In this document: piece by piece, positions 23,187-35,445 of the stretch
Position numbering within the stretch: the stretch's first letter is position 1
Layout of the letters: each line of letters opens with the position of its first letter
Assembly: GCA_032622095.1 (NCBI GenBank)
Contig: CP136061.1
Coordinates: 59,479,301 to 59,543,300, forward strand
Length of the DNA stretch: 64,000 nt
Reading direction: 5' to 3'
DNA from: Siphonodentalium dalli
Taxonomy: Eukaryota > Mollusca > Scaphopoda > Gadilida > Siphonodentaliidae
Notes under the pieces: model-generated
What the model saw: the letters and a program-made list of their open reading frames with translations, nothing else
What the model was told of the DNA's origin: nothing
Databases searched by the model: none
Made by a program: the position numbers and the translations under genes

Positions 23187-24104
23187 CAGCGAATATTACT
23201 AGTCACTTTTCTCCTTCACCAAATGATAGAATAGTCTAGACTGTATACAGGTGCGTTAAGAGATCAACTTGGTCGCGATAAACCACCTCACAACAGTACT
23301 ACACCCGTGAATCAAATCAACACTGATAGAAGATATAGTGAAAATATATCCTAACATAATCTCAGGGTTCGGAACGATTAAATAGCTTGGCAAGACATCG
23401 ATGCATTCCAAGAAAGCGTAAAGTCTGGGCTATATGGCTGAAATCCACACATTCTTTATCACGCATTTTCGCAACTGTACGTTTTGCAATGCACATATTG
23501 ATATAGTGGTCCAGGAACGATGCCACTTGTATATATGTGGCCATGCATGTCACGGCCCATGTGACATATCATTGTAGGCAGAGTGATTGCGACGACATTA
23601 TATATAGCTGTGATCGCCTTGACTTGGTGGATGTTACATGTATAGGGAAGCTTATATTTTATGGCGAGGTGGCAATTACAAATAATGTTTCTGAAAATTG
23701 GAGATCGATGGTCTTGTTCAAAGGTCTATTTCAAAGGTTTATAGTTAGTATTTTTTAGTAAGGCGAACCATACAGTTCTTTGAACAATTACGCTTTGGAC
23801 TGAAATTTGATGTAAATTCAGTGATGTCAGAGCAAAATAAGGATACGAAAATTTAATAATTTTAGTCTGTACTTCCAACTTTGGAAACTGAGAGTTAGAT
23901 TTTAACATATATGTATTACCCCGGATGCCCATTTTAATAGTTATTACCCGGATGCCAGATTTGAACATAGTATTATCCCGGATGGCTTTTATTATAAGTG
24001 AATTTTCATTAGCGCGGGGTCCCACTCATAAAGTTCCAAGTAAAAAAAAAGGATACATGTTTTGACCCTTTCTTTACTGAATGGATTGTGCCAAAAGTAT
24101 ACAT
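23187..24104. other. Non-coding with a short direct motif
   Basis: TTACCCCGGATGCC, TTACCCGGATGCC and TTATCCCGGATGGC occur at 23915-23986 as a three-unit short repeat. Otherwise nothing. Confidence 0.45.
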
Positions 24105-24575
24105 TGGAATGGTCTACACAATCTACTCTCTAAAAAACACTGTGTAGAAACGCTACACACTTTGTACACATATATGTGTAACATCTGCTCTCCAACAATT
24201 ATGTGTAGAAACTGTAGAGCAATTTTTGGTACACACAATATGTGTAGCTCTATACACACATGTATGTGTATAGAGCAATTTTTGGTACACACAATATGTG
24301 TAGCTCTATACACACATGTATGTGTAGTCGCTATACACTTGTGTGTAGTAAACAGTTGGTAGACAGTTACTACACAGTTAGTACACAGATAATACACAGT
24401 TAGTGTGTACTTGATTTATACACATTTGTGTACATAGTACACCGTAGTGTGTACTTTATTTATACACATCTGTGTAACAACCTACACAATTTTGTAGTAT
24501 ATAGTACCCAGTATTGTGCATATTTGGTACACACACTGTGTACCAACTAATCTATACACTTTGTGTAATAAATTT
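24105..24575. repeat. Dense TACACA/TGTGTA dyad cluster
   Basis: Dozens of TACACA and TGTGTA hexamers, many paired as short palindromes such as TACACACATGTATGTGTA. It includes a 60-bp direct repeat around GAGCAATTTTTGGTACACAC (24219 and 24264). Open frames here are through the repeat. Confidence 0.75.
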
Positions 24576-25317
24576 ACATGCATTCTTTTTGCAAATATTG
24601 GATATTTTTGGGTGATGTAGCAACTGTAATGTCGAATCAGAATCGCATGGTTGAGGCCACTGAATTTAGGCCATCACAGTAAGAATGTTTGATATTGAAA
24701 GCCATAATAATTACTTCTTTTTTTTTATTAGCCAAAACAAATCATGCAAAACATGCTATCATATGTTATATATGCTGAATGGACCTCATATTACATTGGC
24801 ATTTACATGTACTGGTATAATAAATTTGCAATGACAATGAAATGGGCAAGAAAAGTTTAACTCACTATTTATCTAACTTTTCCGGTTCAATATAATTGTT
24901 TAATTGCCAATTTATTTTACAGGCAAATGACAATGCCAACTATGGGTGATGTTCGATCAATTAAGTGTACTGGATGTATATCTAATAGCACATTCCTCGG
25001 GATTTTATTCTGGGTAACATTTTTCTGACAATGCAACATTCTTCATCTGGAGGGTGTTCAGGATATATGAACAGAGGACAGACAGACGAGCAGATACTAT
25101 ATACGTGCATAATGATTCCTATATTCATGGGTGGGTAAATGTTCACATAATACGTTCACGGCCGTTCGTTGAACTTGTTATCGGAATATAGAGACTGACT
25201 ACGCGTCAAAGCGTTTATATACTAAAGAAAATTAGGCTATACGAATTGTACCCGCGGGAAAGTGCATGTGCTGTTAATATCGGAGGCGGAATCTCTACCC
25301 AATAGAAACCTCACAGC
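24576..25317. other. Non-coding, nothing recognised
   Basis: Includes ATGTTCACATAATACGTTCA (25139), weakly like the 45.5-kb fold-back core. Confidence 0.4.
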
Positions 25318-25498
25318 TACAGTAATGCTCTTAATAATCGACTCCTTAACCAAGGCAGAATTATGGGTAATTTGTTCAGGATTTAGTCGGAAATATGGCT
25401 TTCCGATGAATGGCAAGCCATATTTCCAACTAAATCCTGAAAAGGTAACCCATAATTCTGCTGTGGTTAAGGAGTCGATTATTTAGGGCATTACTGTA
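25318..25498. mobile_element. Tc1/mariner-type palindromic MITE copy
   Basis: TA-CAGTAATGCTC...GGGCATTACTG-TA. Arms carry the family sequence ATCGACTCCTTAACC / GGATTTAGTCGGAAATATGG. The loop is shorter than in the full copies. One arm gives a chance open frame. Confidence 0.85.
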
Positions 25499-26084
25499 TA
25501 TATATACGTGTATATATATACACATATGCACCATTGATAGTATTAACATGATCATTAATACCCTGCATCCCCTCTATCGCTATATATACGTCTCTGCACA
25601 GAAGCATCCTTGCATCTTTAAAATGATCATAGTTTCATGCCTTGGTATATTCAAATAACACATATATCTTGTGTGAAACGCTTCCTGTGGAGAAAATTTG
25701 GTATGATTTGCTGATAATGGGGAATAGTTTCCCGCAGTGAACATGATAAATGTCCCGATTTAGTGGCAATTAACGGCAAATTTCTTCGATATCCCTGACA
25801 CAGAAGTCGCGAGTTATCGCCCATTTGAACCCACGCAAATTTATAAAAGATAATGTGGATCTCAAATCTATGAGATGAAATATGATCTTCGGGCGGATCG
25901 TGTTCACCAGCATGCAGACATTGATTGCTTCGTTCAGGTCTCATTTTAAAGTGGTAGCATAATTTTAGGAGGCGCACTGAGGCGCATGACTTATATTTAC
26001 TCTTGGTTTTTCGTGCACTTCGTTCCTGCTGTAATCGCCATATTCTACCTGATGTATAAATTGTGCAATAAACATCATAGCATG

Positions 26085-26690
26085 ATATACATCAGATCAT
26101 GCAATGAATCTTTACTCTGGCTAACGCCCGTAGAGATCATATTCCACCTGTACAAAACCTTGGAATTTTTTGAAGTTTTTACAGGGAACCTTATAAAGTG
26201 GACAACATTACATAACACGGGGAATATATTTCTTAATTATTATCTGTTCCTTAATATATAATGTACTTCACTGTTATGTAGGTGAAGGTCCCAACTCGAA
26301 ATTGCATGCATATATGTCACTTTTGTGAACAAATATCACAATAAACATTCAATTAATTACCCAGGAGAAATTCCATAATTGCAAAAAACGCAAAGCAAAA
26401 TCGCTCACAATGTCACTTAAATCGTGAAATTTCGAGTTGGGACCTTCACCTACAGTGAAGTACATTATTAAGAAACAGATAATAAGTAAGAAATATATTC
26501 CCAATTCAATTCGTTTAATCTTGTTGACCCATAATACATAGGTATTAAGATATTATTTTGTCGACTTTATGAGGTTCCCTGTCAAAACATCAAAAGGTTC
26601 CAAGGTTTTGTACTGGTGGAATATGATCTCTACGGGCGTTAGCCAGAGTAGAGATTCATTGCATGATCTACATATACATAACCCCGACAA
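26085..26690. mobile_element. Fold-back element with ~230-bp arms
   Basis: Arms GATCATGCAATGAATCTTTA..AACGCCCGTAGAGATCATAT and GGTGAAGGTCCCAACTCGAA are mirrored at 26426-26690. The centre (26310-26430) contains CGCAAAGCAAAATCGC. The left arm is open in one frame (25986-26261), but this follows from the repeat. Confidence 0.75.
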
Positions 26691-27060
26691 TTCCTCGACA
26701 TGATGGTTAATTGCATGCTTTGTGAGTGAATGTTCAGTGTATATATAGAACGGCCTTGACTGCTCTGTTCAGGTTTAATTTTAATGTGGTAGCAATAGCA
26801 TGTGGACTTGATTTAAAACAGGTTTAGTGTGCATTTAAAGATCCCACATGCTGTCGTATTTTGATTTATATCTCCCTTCTAGGATTTGTTTCACTTAATT
26901 CTCGCTAACACGCAGACGAATAACAGCAACAACATAGCTGGCTTGCGGGGGTGTATGACGGGAACAAGATCACCCGGGAGGGTATAAGGTTGCTATTTTG
27001 TTACCTACTTCTTCGAACGAAAACAAACAAGTAGAACGCAAAAAGTGAGGTGGATAGAGC

Positions 27061-27223
27061 TACAGTAATGCCCTAATAAATCGACTCCATAACCACAGCA
27101 GAATTATGGGTAACTTTTCAGGATTTAGTCGGAAATATGGCTTGTTGCCATTCATCGGAATCCTGAAAAGTTACCCATAATTCTGCTGTGGTTATGGAGT
27201 TGATTAATGTGGGCATTACTGTA
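27061..27223. mobile_element. Tc1/mariner-type palindromic MITE copy
   Basis: TACAGTAATGCCC at the left and GGGCATTACTGTATA at the right, with long inverted arms. The right arm has lost the stretch opposite GGATTTAGTCGG, so the hairpin is asymmetric. Confidence 0.85.
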
Positions 27224-27477
27224 TATAGGTTAATCGACGTTCCGGAGTGTGGTGTTTCACGTCGAATTTACAACTGTAGACCAGACCAAACCACATTTTC
27301 ATGCAATTCTCCTGGGAAATTCATATTTGCGCCCTACCCCGGGTAGAATAGTTTTCTAATTGCATACTGTATAAGAGTCTCGTTGGAAAATTTCATAAGA
27401 CAATAAAATGTAATTATGCGTTCCGTCCGTCCGTAACTTGACAACTTTTGAGCTATCTATATCGGTCATCTATATAT

Positions 27478-28190
27478 AGAGGATCTCACATGAGTTTCTA
27501 TTTTATACGGAATTTATCAACCGAGTTCACTAAATTCGATTTGAGCCGAGGTTTACCGAGGCTCAAATAGAATTTAGAGGACGAGGTTGATAAATTACGT
27601 ATAAAATAGGACGAATGTGAGATACCTTTTATCACATGATCAAATAAACTCGAAGCAACGCGAAATATTCATCGAAAACAACAATCATAAACTACTGGGA
27701 TCGCAAGTTATTTGAAGAACGTCGTGACGTCATCGCACGCGCTGATATTAAACGTGTCTATTACCGATAATTATCGGTAATAGACACGTTTAATATCAGC
27801 GCGTGCGATGACGTCACGGCGTTCTTCAAATAACTTGCGATCGCTGTAGTTTATGATTGTTGTTTTCGATGAATATTTCGCGTTGCTTCGGGTTTATTAT
27901 CGGTAATAGACACGTTTAATATCAGCGCGTGCGATGACGTCACGGCGTTCTTCAAATAACTTGCGATCCCAGTAGTTTATGATTGTTGTTTTCGATGAAT
28001 ATTTCGCGTTGCTTCGAGTTTATTTGATCATGTGATAAAAGGTATCTCACACTCGTCCTATTTTATACGTAATTTATCAACCTCGTCCTCTAAATTCTAT
28101 TTGAGCCTCGGTAAACCTCGGCTCAAACCGAATTTAGTGAACTCGGTTTATAAATTCCGTATAAAATAGAAACTCATGTGAGATCCTCTA
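27478..28190. mobile_element. Fold-back element with ~290-bp arms and CRE-like palindromes
   Basis: Left arm 27478-27770 (ATAGAGGATCTCACATGAGT.., AATTCGATTTGAGCCGAGGT) is mirrored at about 27900-28190. An extra, third copy of the inner part (CGGTAATAGACACGTTTAAT to GCGTTGCTTCG) lies between them. TGACGTCA occurs at 27725, 27809 and 27935. Confidence 0.8.
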
Positions 28191-31100
28191 TATATATAAA
28201 CATGTAGGTCGGATTTGAATTATCCTAATTGGTGTGCCTTTGAACCTCCATGCTATGGGCTCCCACGGGGGAAGTGAAATCCACATGGAACTAGTTTCGT
28301 CCAGTAATTTGTTGCAGAGCTATTGCCCTTAGATACGATCACAAAAAAACTCGTCTCAAAGCTCTGCATTAGTTACGTTATCCCCGGTGTACAGATATAC
28401 GATAATTCCATAATATTATGTCATGCCATGAAGATGTTCCGATAGAATATAGTGACATGCGCTATATAACACCCCATATCTGAAGATGTGATCATTCGAT
28501 AAGCGGATCACGAGAATGCTATAGGATGCATTTCTAAACAATTATTGACCTGAGTACTAAGATTGTAAATTGGAAATCATGATTTCACTAACAGGATTTA
28601 TCGACCGGGGAATTATTGCCGAAAACTATCAGGTCTATATGATGATACAAAATTGGAAATTTCTGACAGACTTCGATGGATTAGACAGACGTTATGCGAC
28701 GCATGTCGAAAACGTCTGCATGGGATAATGGATTAATGGGCCCATTTACTCAAAACATATATCAGGGGGCGTATAACCTCTGTGTGTGTGGAAGCCAAGA
28801 CCGCTATAATGACTGTGATTATTGCAATAATCTTCCTTCAAGATAACTTGCAGACGCAGACTGAGAATGCACGTGGCCTTGCAATGGTATAAATTATGCT
28901 GTCTTCGTCATATCTGCACCCCCCTTGCAATGGAAGCAGAGTCTTGGTAGAGAGGCGACTTGGAACCAGAGTCTGGGTAGAGAGGCGTCGTTTGTATTTT
29001 CATGTATATATACGGGCATTCCAATTGCCCTCCATTATGAACTAGACTGATTTTCCATTTGCACCCACCCATAATTGTGTCAGAATTCACCGATTGTTAT
29101 ATCAAGTGTTGGAAACTTTCAACGATCACAATGATTGGGACCGGTACTGTACTAATTTAGCCAAGTAAACAATGTCACTGTCTCCGTCACGTTCATATCC
29201 GCGCTCCCCCGTTTGACAGTCATACGGTATGGCCCACTTTCTTGGCATCCATGCAGTTTCTGAACTTTTCAACTGTAATTCAGCGTGGACAATGTTCAAG
29301 TCAGTGCCATATACAACGCCCAATTGGTATACCACAAATGTCGGAAATTTCAACAAACACTTGTTATATGGTCGGCCATGCCTTAACTGCATGGATAGAT
29401 TATAAGAATATATATAATTCGTTTATTGGAATCTAACATAAAAAACAAATCTCATTGGTGCAACAACATCTGGCTTTAGAAGACAGTATTGCTGAGGTCC
29501 TGAGGATAATTGACTACGGGAATGTGGCAATATGAGAGTGGGGGTGGGGGTTAAAATGTTCTAAAGAACATTGGAATTTCATGACTCTGACAACAGAAGA
29601 GGAACATGTGAAACCAGAACCAGACCAACCACAGTGTGTGTTTTGTTGGAATTTTGGATAGTTGGAAAGTTTAAGATATCAGTGGAAAATTCCCATTTGA
29701 TGAGTGCATCTAAAGTGTGAACTTCATTTATAAATTTTCTTCACTACATTGTTATATATTATGTATCAATACATTTGATATAAAATTACAATAAATTGAT
29801 TGATTTATTGATAGTCATCTGCTTGCCTGTGCTGTTTGAATTGGCTGAGTGTGCGAATACTAAATATCAGTTCGTTAACTGGCAGGAGCTCAGAATCTTT
29901 TTGAGAATGGAGTTTATAATGGAGAGTAACATTTGCTTCTTAAATGAGCGACTATCTTTTAGAGTAAAGCTTGTATCTGGGAATTTGAGACTAGACAGAT
30001 TTAATTACATCGGTGAATTAAAACACACTAAATGATAACGTGTAAAGCCAACGTATTATGCAGACCGGCTACGACTTGTTTTTCCGAAGTGTTTCTGGCA
30101 GGCCGCTTATCTGTATTGTCCCTACTACTGTGTCTGAGTCAGAAAATAAGGTGGTAGTTAGTTTGAGATTTAAATAAATACATAAATTCCCTCCCTGCAT
30201 GGGGTAAAATGTGTTATACTGCAGCGAAATTAATGTACAATGAATGGTATTTCAATTTTTTTGGGTAAAATTAATCACACTCTACTTGTGCATGTAGTTG
30301 AATCGTGAGAATCACTAATACGGGTTGATTGGTCCACGGACTATATAATAACCCTTGCCATCGCTCTGCTTTGAGTCTCGTTAGTATAGAGGAGGGCACG
30401 CGTTACATGGCAACAGCGCCGTAGTGTTTCGCCTATGAGCCAGGGGCGATTCTATAATTAAGATGGGAAACTAATTTGTGATCTAGTCATTTTCCACGTA
30501 CACAACACAACACTTCCTGGTTTTCAAGAGAAAAATATTTCAATCTGTCAAATGGTATTCCGGCAGAATTCAAAGAGGGCTACCAGGAAACAACTTCGCA
30601 CGTGACTATACATTTCCATTGCCATCAAACTGAAGTTACAGGCCTATTCATACCATATCCATGTCAGATCAAGACGGGTAGTAAAACAACATAGAGGGCC
30701 TGTTGCCCATACGGCAGACTTTACGCTCCGTAAAATATATCCTCTCTAATCCACTCGACAGGTGTGGGGTACTTGGAGTCCTACCGCTTAACCTTGCAGA
30801 TGAACCACCATTAATCTCAGGTTAAATATCTGCCATGTTGTAATAAAACAATTACTAACCCAAATGATTGAGATTGTTGTGTGCCATGTTATGATGTAGG
30901 ATTGTCGAACATCTGTTTGCCAACAAATTGGTTTCATCAATCTTTAAATCGCCAGTACATATTGGTGATGTTTGACGTCCAGTATATAGAACTAGGTTTT
31001 GGAATAGGAAAACAAAACATTTCGTCTTCAACCAGCGAACTCGTCGATGTAGACGGTAATAATGACGATTCACATGGGCGCCAGAATTAACCAGGGGCAA

Positions 31101-32940
31101 GGGGCATAACTCCCAGACAAGGGTTCTGTTTTATAGTAAGAAGTATAGCATGATTGTTGGAAAGGCAGTCCAAAGATCAAGCTTACCTTAAGCTACCAGA
31201 ATGAATATACTTGTCCCTTATATAGGATAACATAAAATTACTGCATGTTTTAGCTGACATTTGAGGTCATTTCTGATCATTTTATGAGGAAAATGACAGG
31301 TATGTGGACTCGTGGAGGGCAGGAGGGGCAAGTACACCGCCCCTGGCGCTCCTAACGATGCCCCAACCTTATATACCCCAGACTCTTTATAGACGCAGCC
31401 TACATATATTGAGTGTGGAGATTCGTCCGCTAGTTGATGGAGGTTGTGACTATGGGCCCGATCCACATCTCCACGCAGTTACAACAACAAAATAATGTTT
31501 CTCGGAGATAATGTTACAACATTCTGGATTCGCCCCATTTGTTAAAAACGACACATGGGTCGGTGGCTAATGTATGAAACAAGATAATTTTTGTTGTAAA
31601 TTTAATGCTTTAGTTGCTATTGTACGTCTAAAACCACGTGGACATGTTTAAAATAGATGGTTAGACAATTCTAAATCTAACAATATATTCTCGCTTCTTA
31701 AAATTGAATGTGACATATGTACTATATATACTCAGCTCAACAAGTCGCTTTGTTTTATTCAACTAATGGCGAAGTTAGATTTTCTGCACAAAAATAAAAA
31801 TATACCCTGTAACTCTATGACCATGCATATACCGTCAAGTGTTTATTTAAATTATGATGTCGAACTTGATGGTTTATCCGTTGAACCCACTGCGTGTTAT
31901 TCGTTGGCCAATGTGATGCTGATGATATATAGGATTCGGTATCGGCAGAATTTTTTCACAGCTTTATAAGAATCCGGCTCTCAATAATCCAGTTTGCCCG
32001 TTATTCCGATGCTTTTGTTGGCACATCTTGCCAAATGATATTCGTATTTCCGAGGAATGTTTCATTCTGTTCCCATTGATTTGATAAACTGATTCCGTCA
32101 AGAAGTTTTTTTGCAGCAACTCGCGAAATGATAAAGAGAAATTTATTGCGCGCGCATTCAATTGAATTATCCTGTGAATCTCGGCATTGAATTTTCCATC
32201 GGTGCACATGGCCGCAACAGACACAATCTAGAGTTGTCTTTATAGCCGGAAACCTATATAAATGGCACAACCATGGTTATCAGATCTGGCTCTTGTGTGT
32301 ATTTAATCTGACTAAATATCCAGTCAGACTTGTACACAATGTGCAAACCGAGTTATATATTGGTTTATCTTCTCATTTAGTTTCACTCATAATATATGTA
32401 CAAACTTTGGCATATCGATCGGCATTTCAGTGTGAATTCAGTGTATTTACGATAAAATTCCGTCAACAATGTATATGAATGACACACAAAGGGTTATTTA
32501 GACGTTATATATGTAGCTACCCTCAAGTCTCAGCTATCGGCGTACATTGTTCATCTTCGACGTTTCTGACAATGGAACGATAAGGATACAATAAATCTTC
32601 CTTAATTGGCAGCAAAAATAAAACTTTGCTGCCACATGAAATTATCGACTTAGTATAGCTAGAAGTCTCATGACATATAATTTTGCAGACAAGTAATCTA
32701 GTATAGAAGTCACAGGGCGGTTAGCATGACCCATCCTGCTTCAGTGCATGCATGTGGTATTTCTGCGTGTTTATCTAGATTCTATAACAATATCACTGAT
32801 ATGGTGTAGTTTATTAGTCCAACGCCGAATTTTCAATTGCAGCCATGCAGATGGAACACGCTTCTTGTGCCAGATACACATTTTCAACTCAAACGTTAAG
32901 TCGATATCCATTAACCACGCACCTCGTGCCTTATAATTGT
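28191..32940. other. Gene-poor stretch, no gene recognised
   Basis: The direct unit AGAGTCTTGGTAGAGAGGCG / AGAGTCTGGGTAGAGAGGCG (28940-28990) is a two-copy local repeat. TATATAATAACCC near 30342 resembles a TATA element but no downstream gene is evident. Frames of 60-107 codons (e.g. 29126-29392 minus, 31218-31466 minus) show no known motif. Most of this 4.7 kb is unassigned. Confidence 0.45.
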
Positions 32941-33082
32941 TCTTAAAGATATATATAGTGTATCTCTTCCTAACGAGTTTTATATAATATAGTTGTCCGG
33001 GTATAACATAACATATATGAATCGACGACACATGTCTGGAAACGCTTCTATAAATTGGTATCGATTTTATTTCGATTTTACT
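32941..33082 (+). mobile_element. Diverged end fragment of family I
   Basis: CTTAAAGATATATATAGTGT, then GTCCGGGTATAACATAACAT, GTCTGGAAACGCTTCTATAA and ATCGATTTTATTTCGATTTT follow the order of the family I left arm with heavy divergence. Confidence 0.5.
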
Positions 33083-34119
33083 GGTATAATGCATACAACC
33101 TTCTTTTTTTTGGGACAGTTTTACGGGCCATTTTTAGAACATAAACCTCAGGCAATATCGCGGAATCGATCGGAGCGAGGGAGAGCTCTACAATGTTAAC
33201 ACCCGCCATCAAAGCCATGTAGAATCGAAGAAAATTCGTCGCCAACGCACATCTACATAAGAAATAAACGACTTTATTAAATTCCTTTACAGACAAATAG
33301 TTTACTCAATCTTCAGTTGTGTCTGTTTTATTTACAAGTAAGCTATGTGCAGGTTTTATAAAAAATTATAATTTGTTGTTGTTGTTGTTGTTGTTGTTAT
33401 AATTGTGGCCCAGAAGAGATACCCCATCTTTAAAGTGTTCTAATTTCCACCCGGTGTTGTCTCTTTCTATGTACTGTTTCAGGGACATTAAGAAAATATC
33501 ACTCTCTTGATTTAAAATTAGACATGATATTCAATGTGTGTTGGAATTATTTAGCGTTGCTGTGAGATAAACATGTGTCTTAAGGGTGGTTGAACAAATT
33601 TGTCAACATGAAAAAACACCTTTAAAATTGAAGCTTTGGTTGTGATAAGGAAATCAATATTAATTTTTTCTTTTTATCCCCAGCTGTTTCGAGATCATTT
33701 TTTTCTTGCTACAATGTGATAAAACGGATATCAAATTCGTCGAAATTCTATACGAAATTTATTAACTTCGTCCACTAAATTAGATATTTCAGTCAGAATT
33801 ATATGCATGGAATTTCTAACTCTTGACGGGCGGGGGCTGTCAACCCCCGTGCACTCCATACCAGTACTCCACACCTTATACATATCGTGACATCACTGGT
33901 ACATCGTGGCTTATTGTTGACTGATATGTACCGTGCGATCCCGTCAAACGCGAAAGTTCCCGACTGTCGTAAACAGCTGACCTCGCCTTTATGTACTTTT
34001 TATTTACAATTTCATCATAAAGCGGGCATTCAGCAGAATATTCACTGGTCGGCTGCCAGGATATAAATCCGTATAAACCGCTCCGTTAATCACTAACGCA
34101 CACTCTAGAAGTATATATG
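33083..34119. other. Non-coding
   Basis: Contains the TTG microsatellite. At 33718-33790, AATTTATTAACTTCGTCCAC and TAAATTAGATATTTCAGTC resemble the outer arm of the 27.5-kb fold-back. Confidence 0.4.
33373..33399 (+). repeat. (TTG)n microsatellite
   Basis: About nine TTG/GTT triplets. It lies in otherwise unremarkable AT-rich sequence. Confidence 0.9.
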
Positions 34120-35445
34120 TACAGTAATGCTCAGTAATCGACTTCTTAACCACAGCAGAATTATGGGTGACTTTTCAGGATTTAGTCAGAAATATGGCTT
34201 GTTGCCATTCATCGGAAAGCTCTCGCCGAGAGCTTTCCGATGAATGGCAACAAGCCATATTTCCGACTAAATCCTGAAAAGTTACCCATAATTATGCTGT
34301 GGTTAAGAAGTCGATTACTTAGAGCAGAGACGTGGCGACAGGGGGTGGGGTTTGGGGGTGTCTCGCCCCCCCCCAACTTTGGTCAAAATTTTCAACAGTG
34401 GGAAATTTCATACTTGCCAAAACATTAGTTGGAAATTTCACACCAACAATAGGTTGAAAATTTTCTTGTAGTTTGATTGTAGAACAATTTATTGGGGGAA
34501 TTTATTGGTTTTGGACCAATATTTGCATATGTTCCTATTTTTGGTCAAAAATTTGGACAGAAATGGTCTGACATCAGTTGGAAATTTTCCAACCTTTATA
34601 GGGGGGGGGGGGTGACAGGTTGGAAATTTCCAACACTTGAAAAGCTTTTGTCCTGGTCCCTCCCCCGTGGCCAGTCAAAAACTTCTAATTAATTTAAGAA
34701 AACATATATTGTCATACATTTGGTCAACATTGTCATTGGAATTTTCATCAGTTGGAAATTTTCCAACCTAAGTGGGGGTGTAGGGTTTGAAATTTCCAAC
34801 AGTAGGGAGGCTTGATGCTAGTCTAGATGTTAGGATTTTGCGATTTTCTTGTTCAGATTTCAAAATTTTCGCACACCGGGCCGAACCATGGTCGGCCCGG
34901 TGTGGCATTGCCCCATCCCCATGGCCAAAACAAAACTGCTAATTAGTTTAGCAAAACAATATTTTACTACATTTGGTCAAACTTGTGGACAGAAATGGTC
35001 AACAGTTGAAGAATTTTCCAACCTGAGGGGGAGTATGAGGTTTGAAATTTCCAACACTAAGAAAGTTTCAGTTGAGGTCAGTCTAGATGCTAGGATTTGC
35101 GATTTTCTTGTATATAGTTTTCAAATTTTTCTCACACCGGGCCGACCATGGTTGTCCTGGTCTCTTGTCCGTAGCTGTGTGCACATGTCTGGAATTAGGC
35201 CACTAGTGTTTTGTTGTTGCAATTTTCAGGTTAAAATATCTGAATGTTCTCATACCGGGAATATAGAACCATGGCTTACGAATATATAGGAAATTAGGCC
35301 TGACTGAGGTGCAAGGGGGTGTGTGCAAATGGAATCACGCAAAAACTTGTGTTGGTTTGATGCTGACTCAAGGGGGGGGGGGTGCAGGTGGACACCCCCC
35401 AACGGAGACCCTCTAGCCGCGTCCCTGACTTAGAGCATTACTGTA
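34120..35445. mobile_element. Tc1/mariner-type palindromic MITE, split by the hAT element
   Basis: Left part 34120-34324, right part 35436-35445. It begins TA-CAGTAATGCTC and ends GCATTACTG-TA. The two arms are near-perfect inverted repeats meeting at the AGCTCTCGCCGAGAGCT centre (about 34218). TA target sites with CAGT ends fit Tc1/mariner-derived MITEs. Confidence 0.85.
34325..35427 (+). mobile_element. hAT-type non-autonomous element nested in a mariner-type MITE (1103 bp)
   Basis: Inverted ends are CAGAGACGTGGCGACAGGG at the left and, on the reverse strand of the right end, CAGGGACGCGGCTAGAGGG. It is flanked by an exact 8-bp direct repeat ACTTAGAG (34317-34324 and 35428-35435). CAGRG ends with 8-bp target duplications define hAT. 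The interior is low-complexity for genes, with repeated 'CAACAGTTGGAAATTTTCCAACC'-like blocks and G or C runs near each end. No transposase was seen. Removing the element and one ACTTAGAG restores the right end of the host MITE (GCATTACTG TA). Confidence 0.9.

Noticed and set aside
24074-24397. Overlapping ~100-codon frames rich in Cys/Thr/His
   Set aside because: They run through the TACACA/TGTGTA repeat field and occur on both strands.
25986-26261. 91-codon hydrophobic frame (FFVHFVPAVIAIFYLMYK)
   Set aside because: Looks like a membrane segment, but it is the left arm of a fold-back element and AT-rich codons favour hydrophobic residues.
34849-35289. 146-codon frame inside the hAT element
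   Set aside because: It runs through repeated GTTGGAAATTT blocks with no transposase motif, and other copies of the family do not keep the frame.
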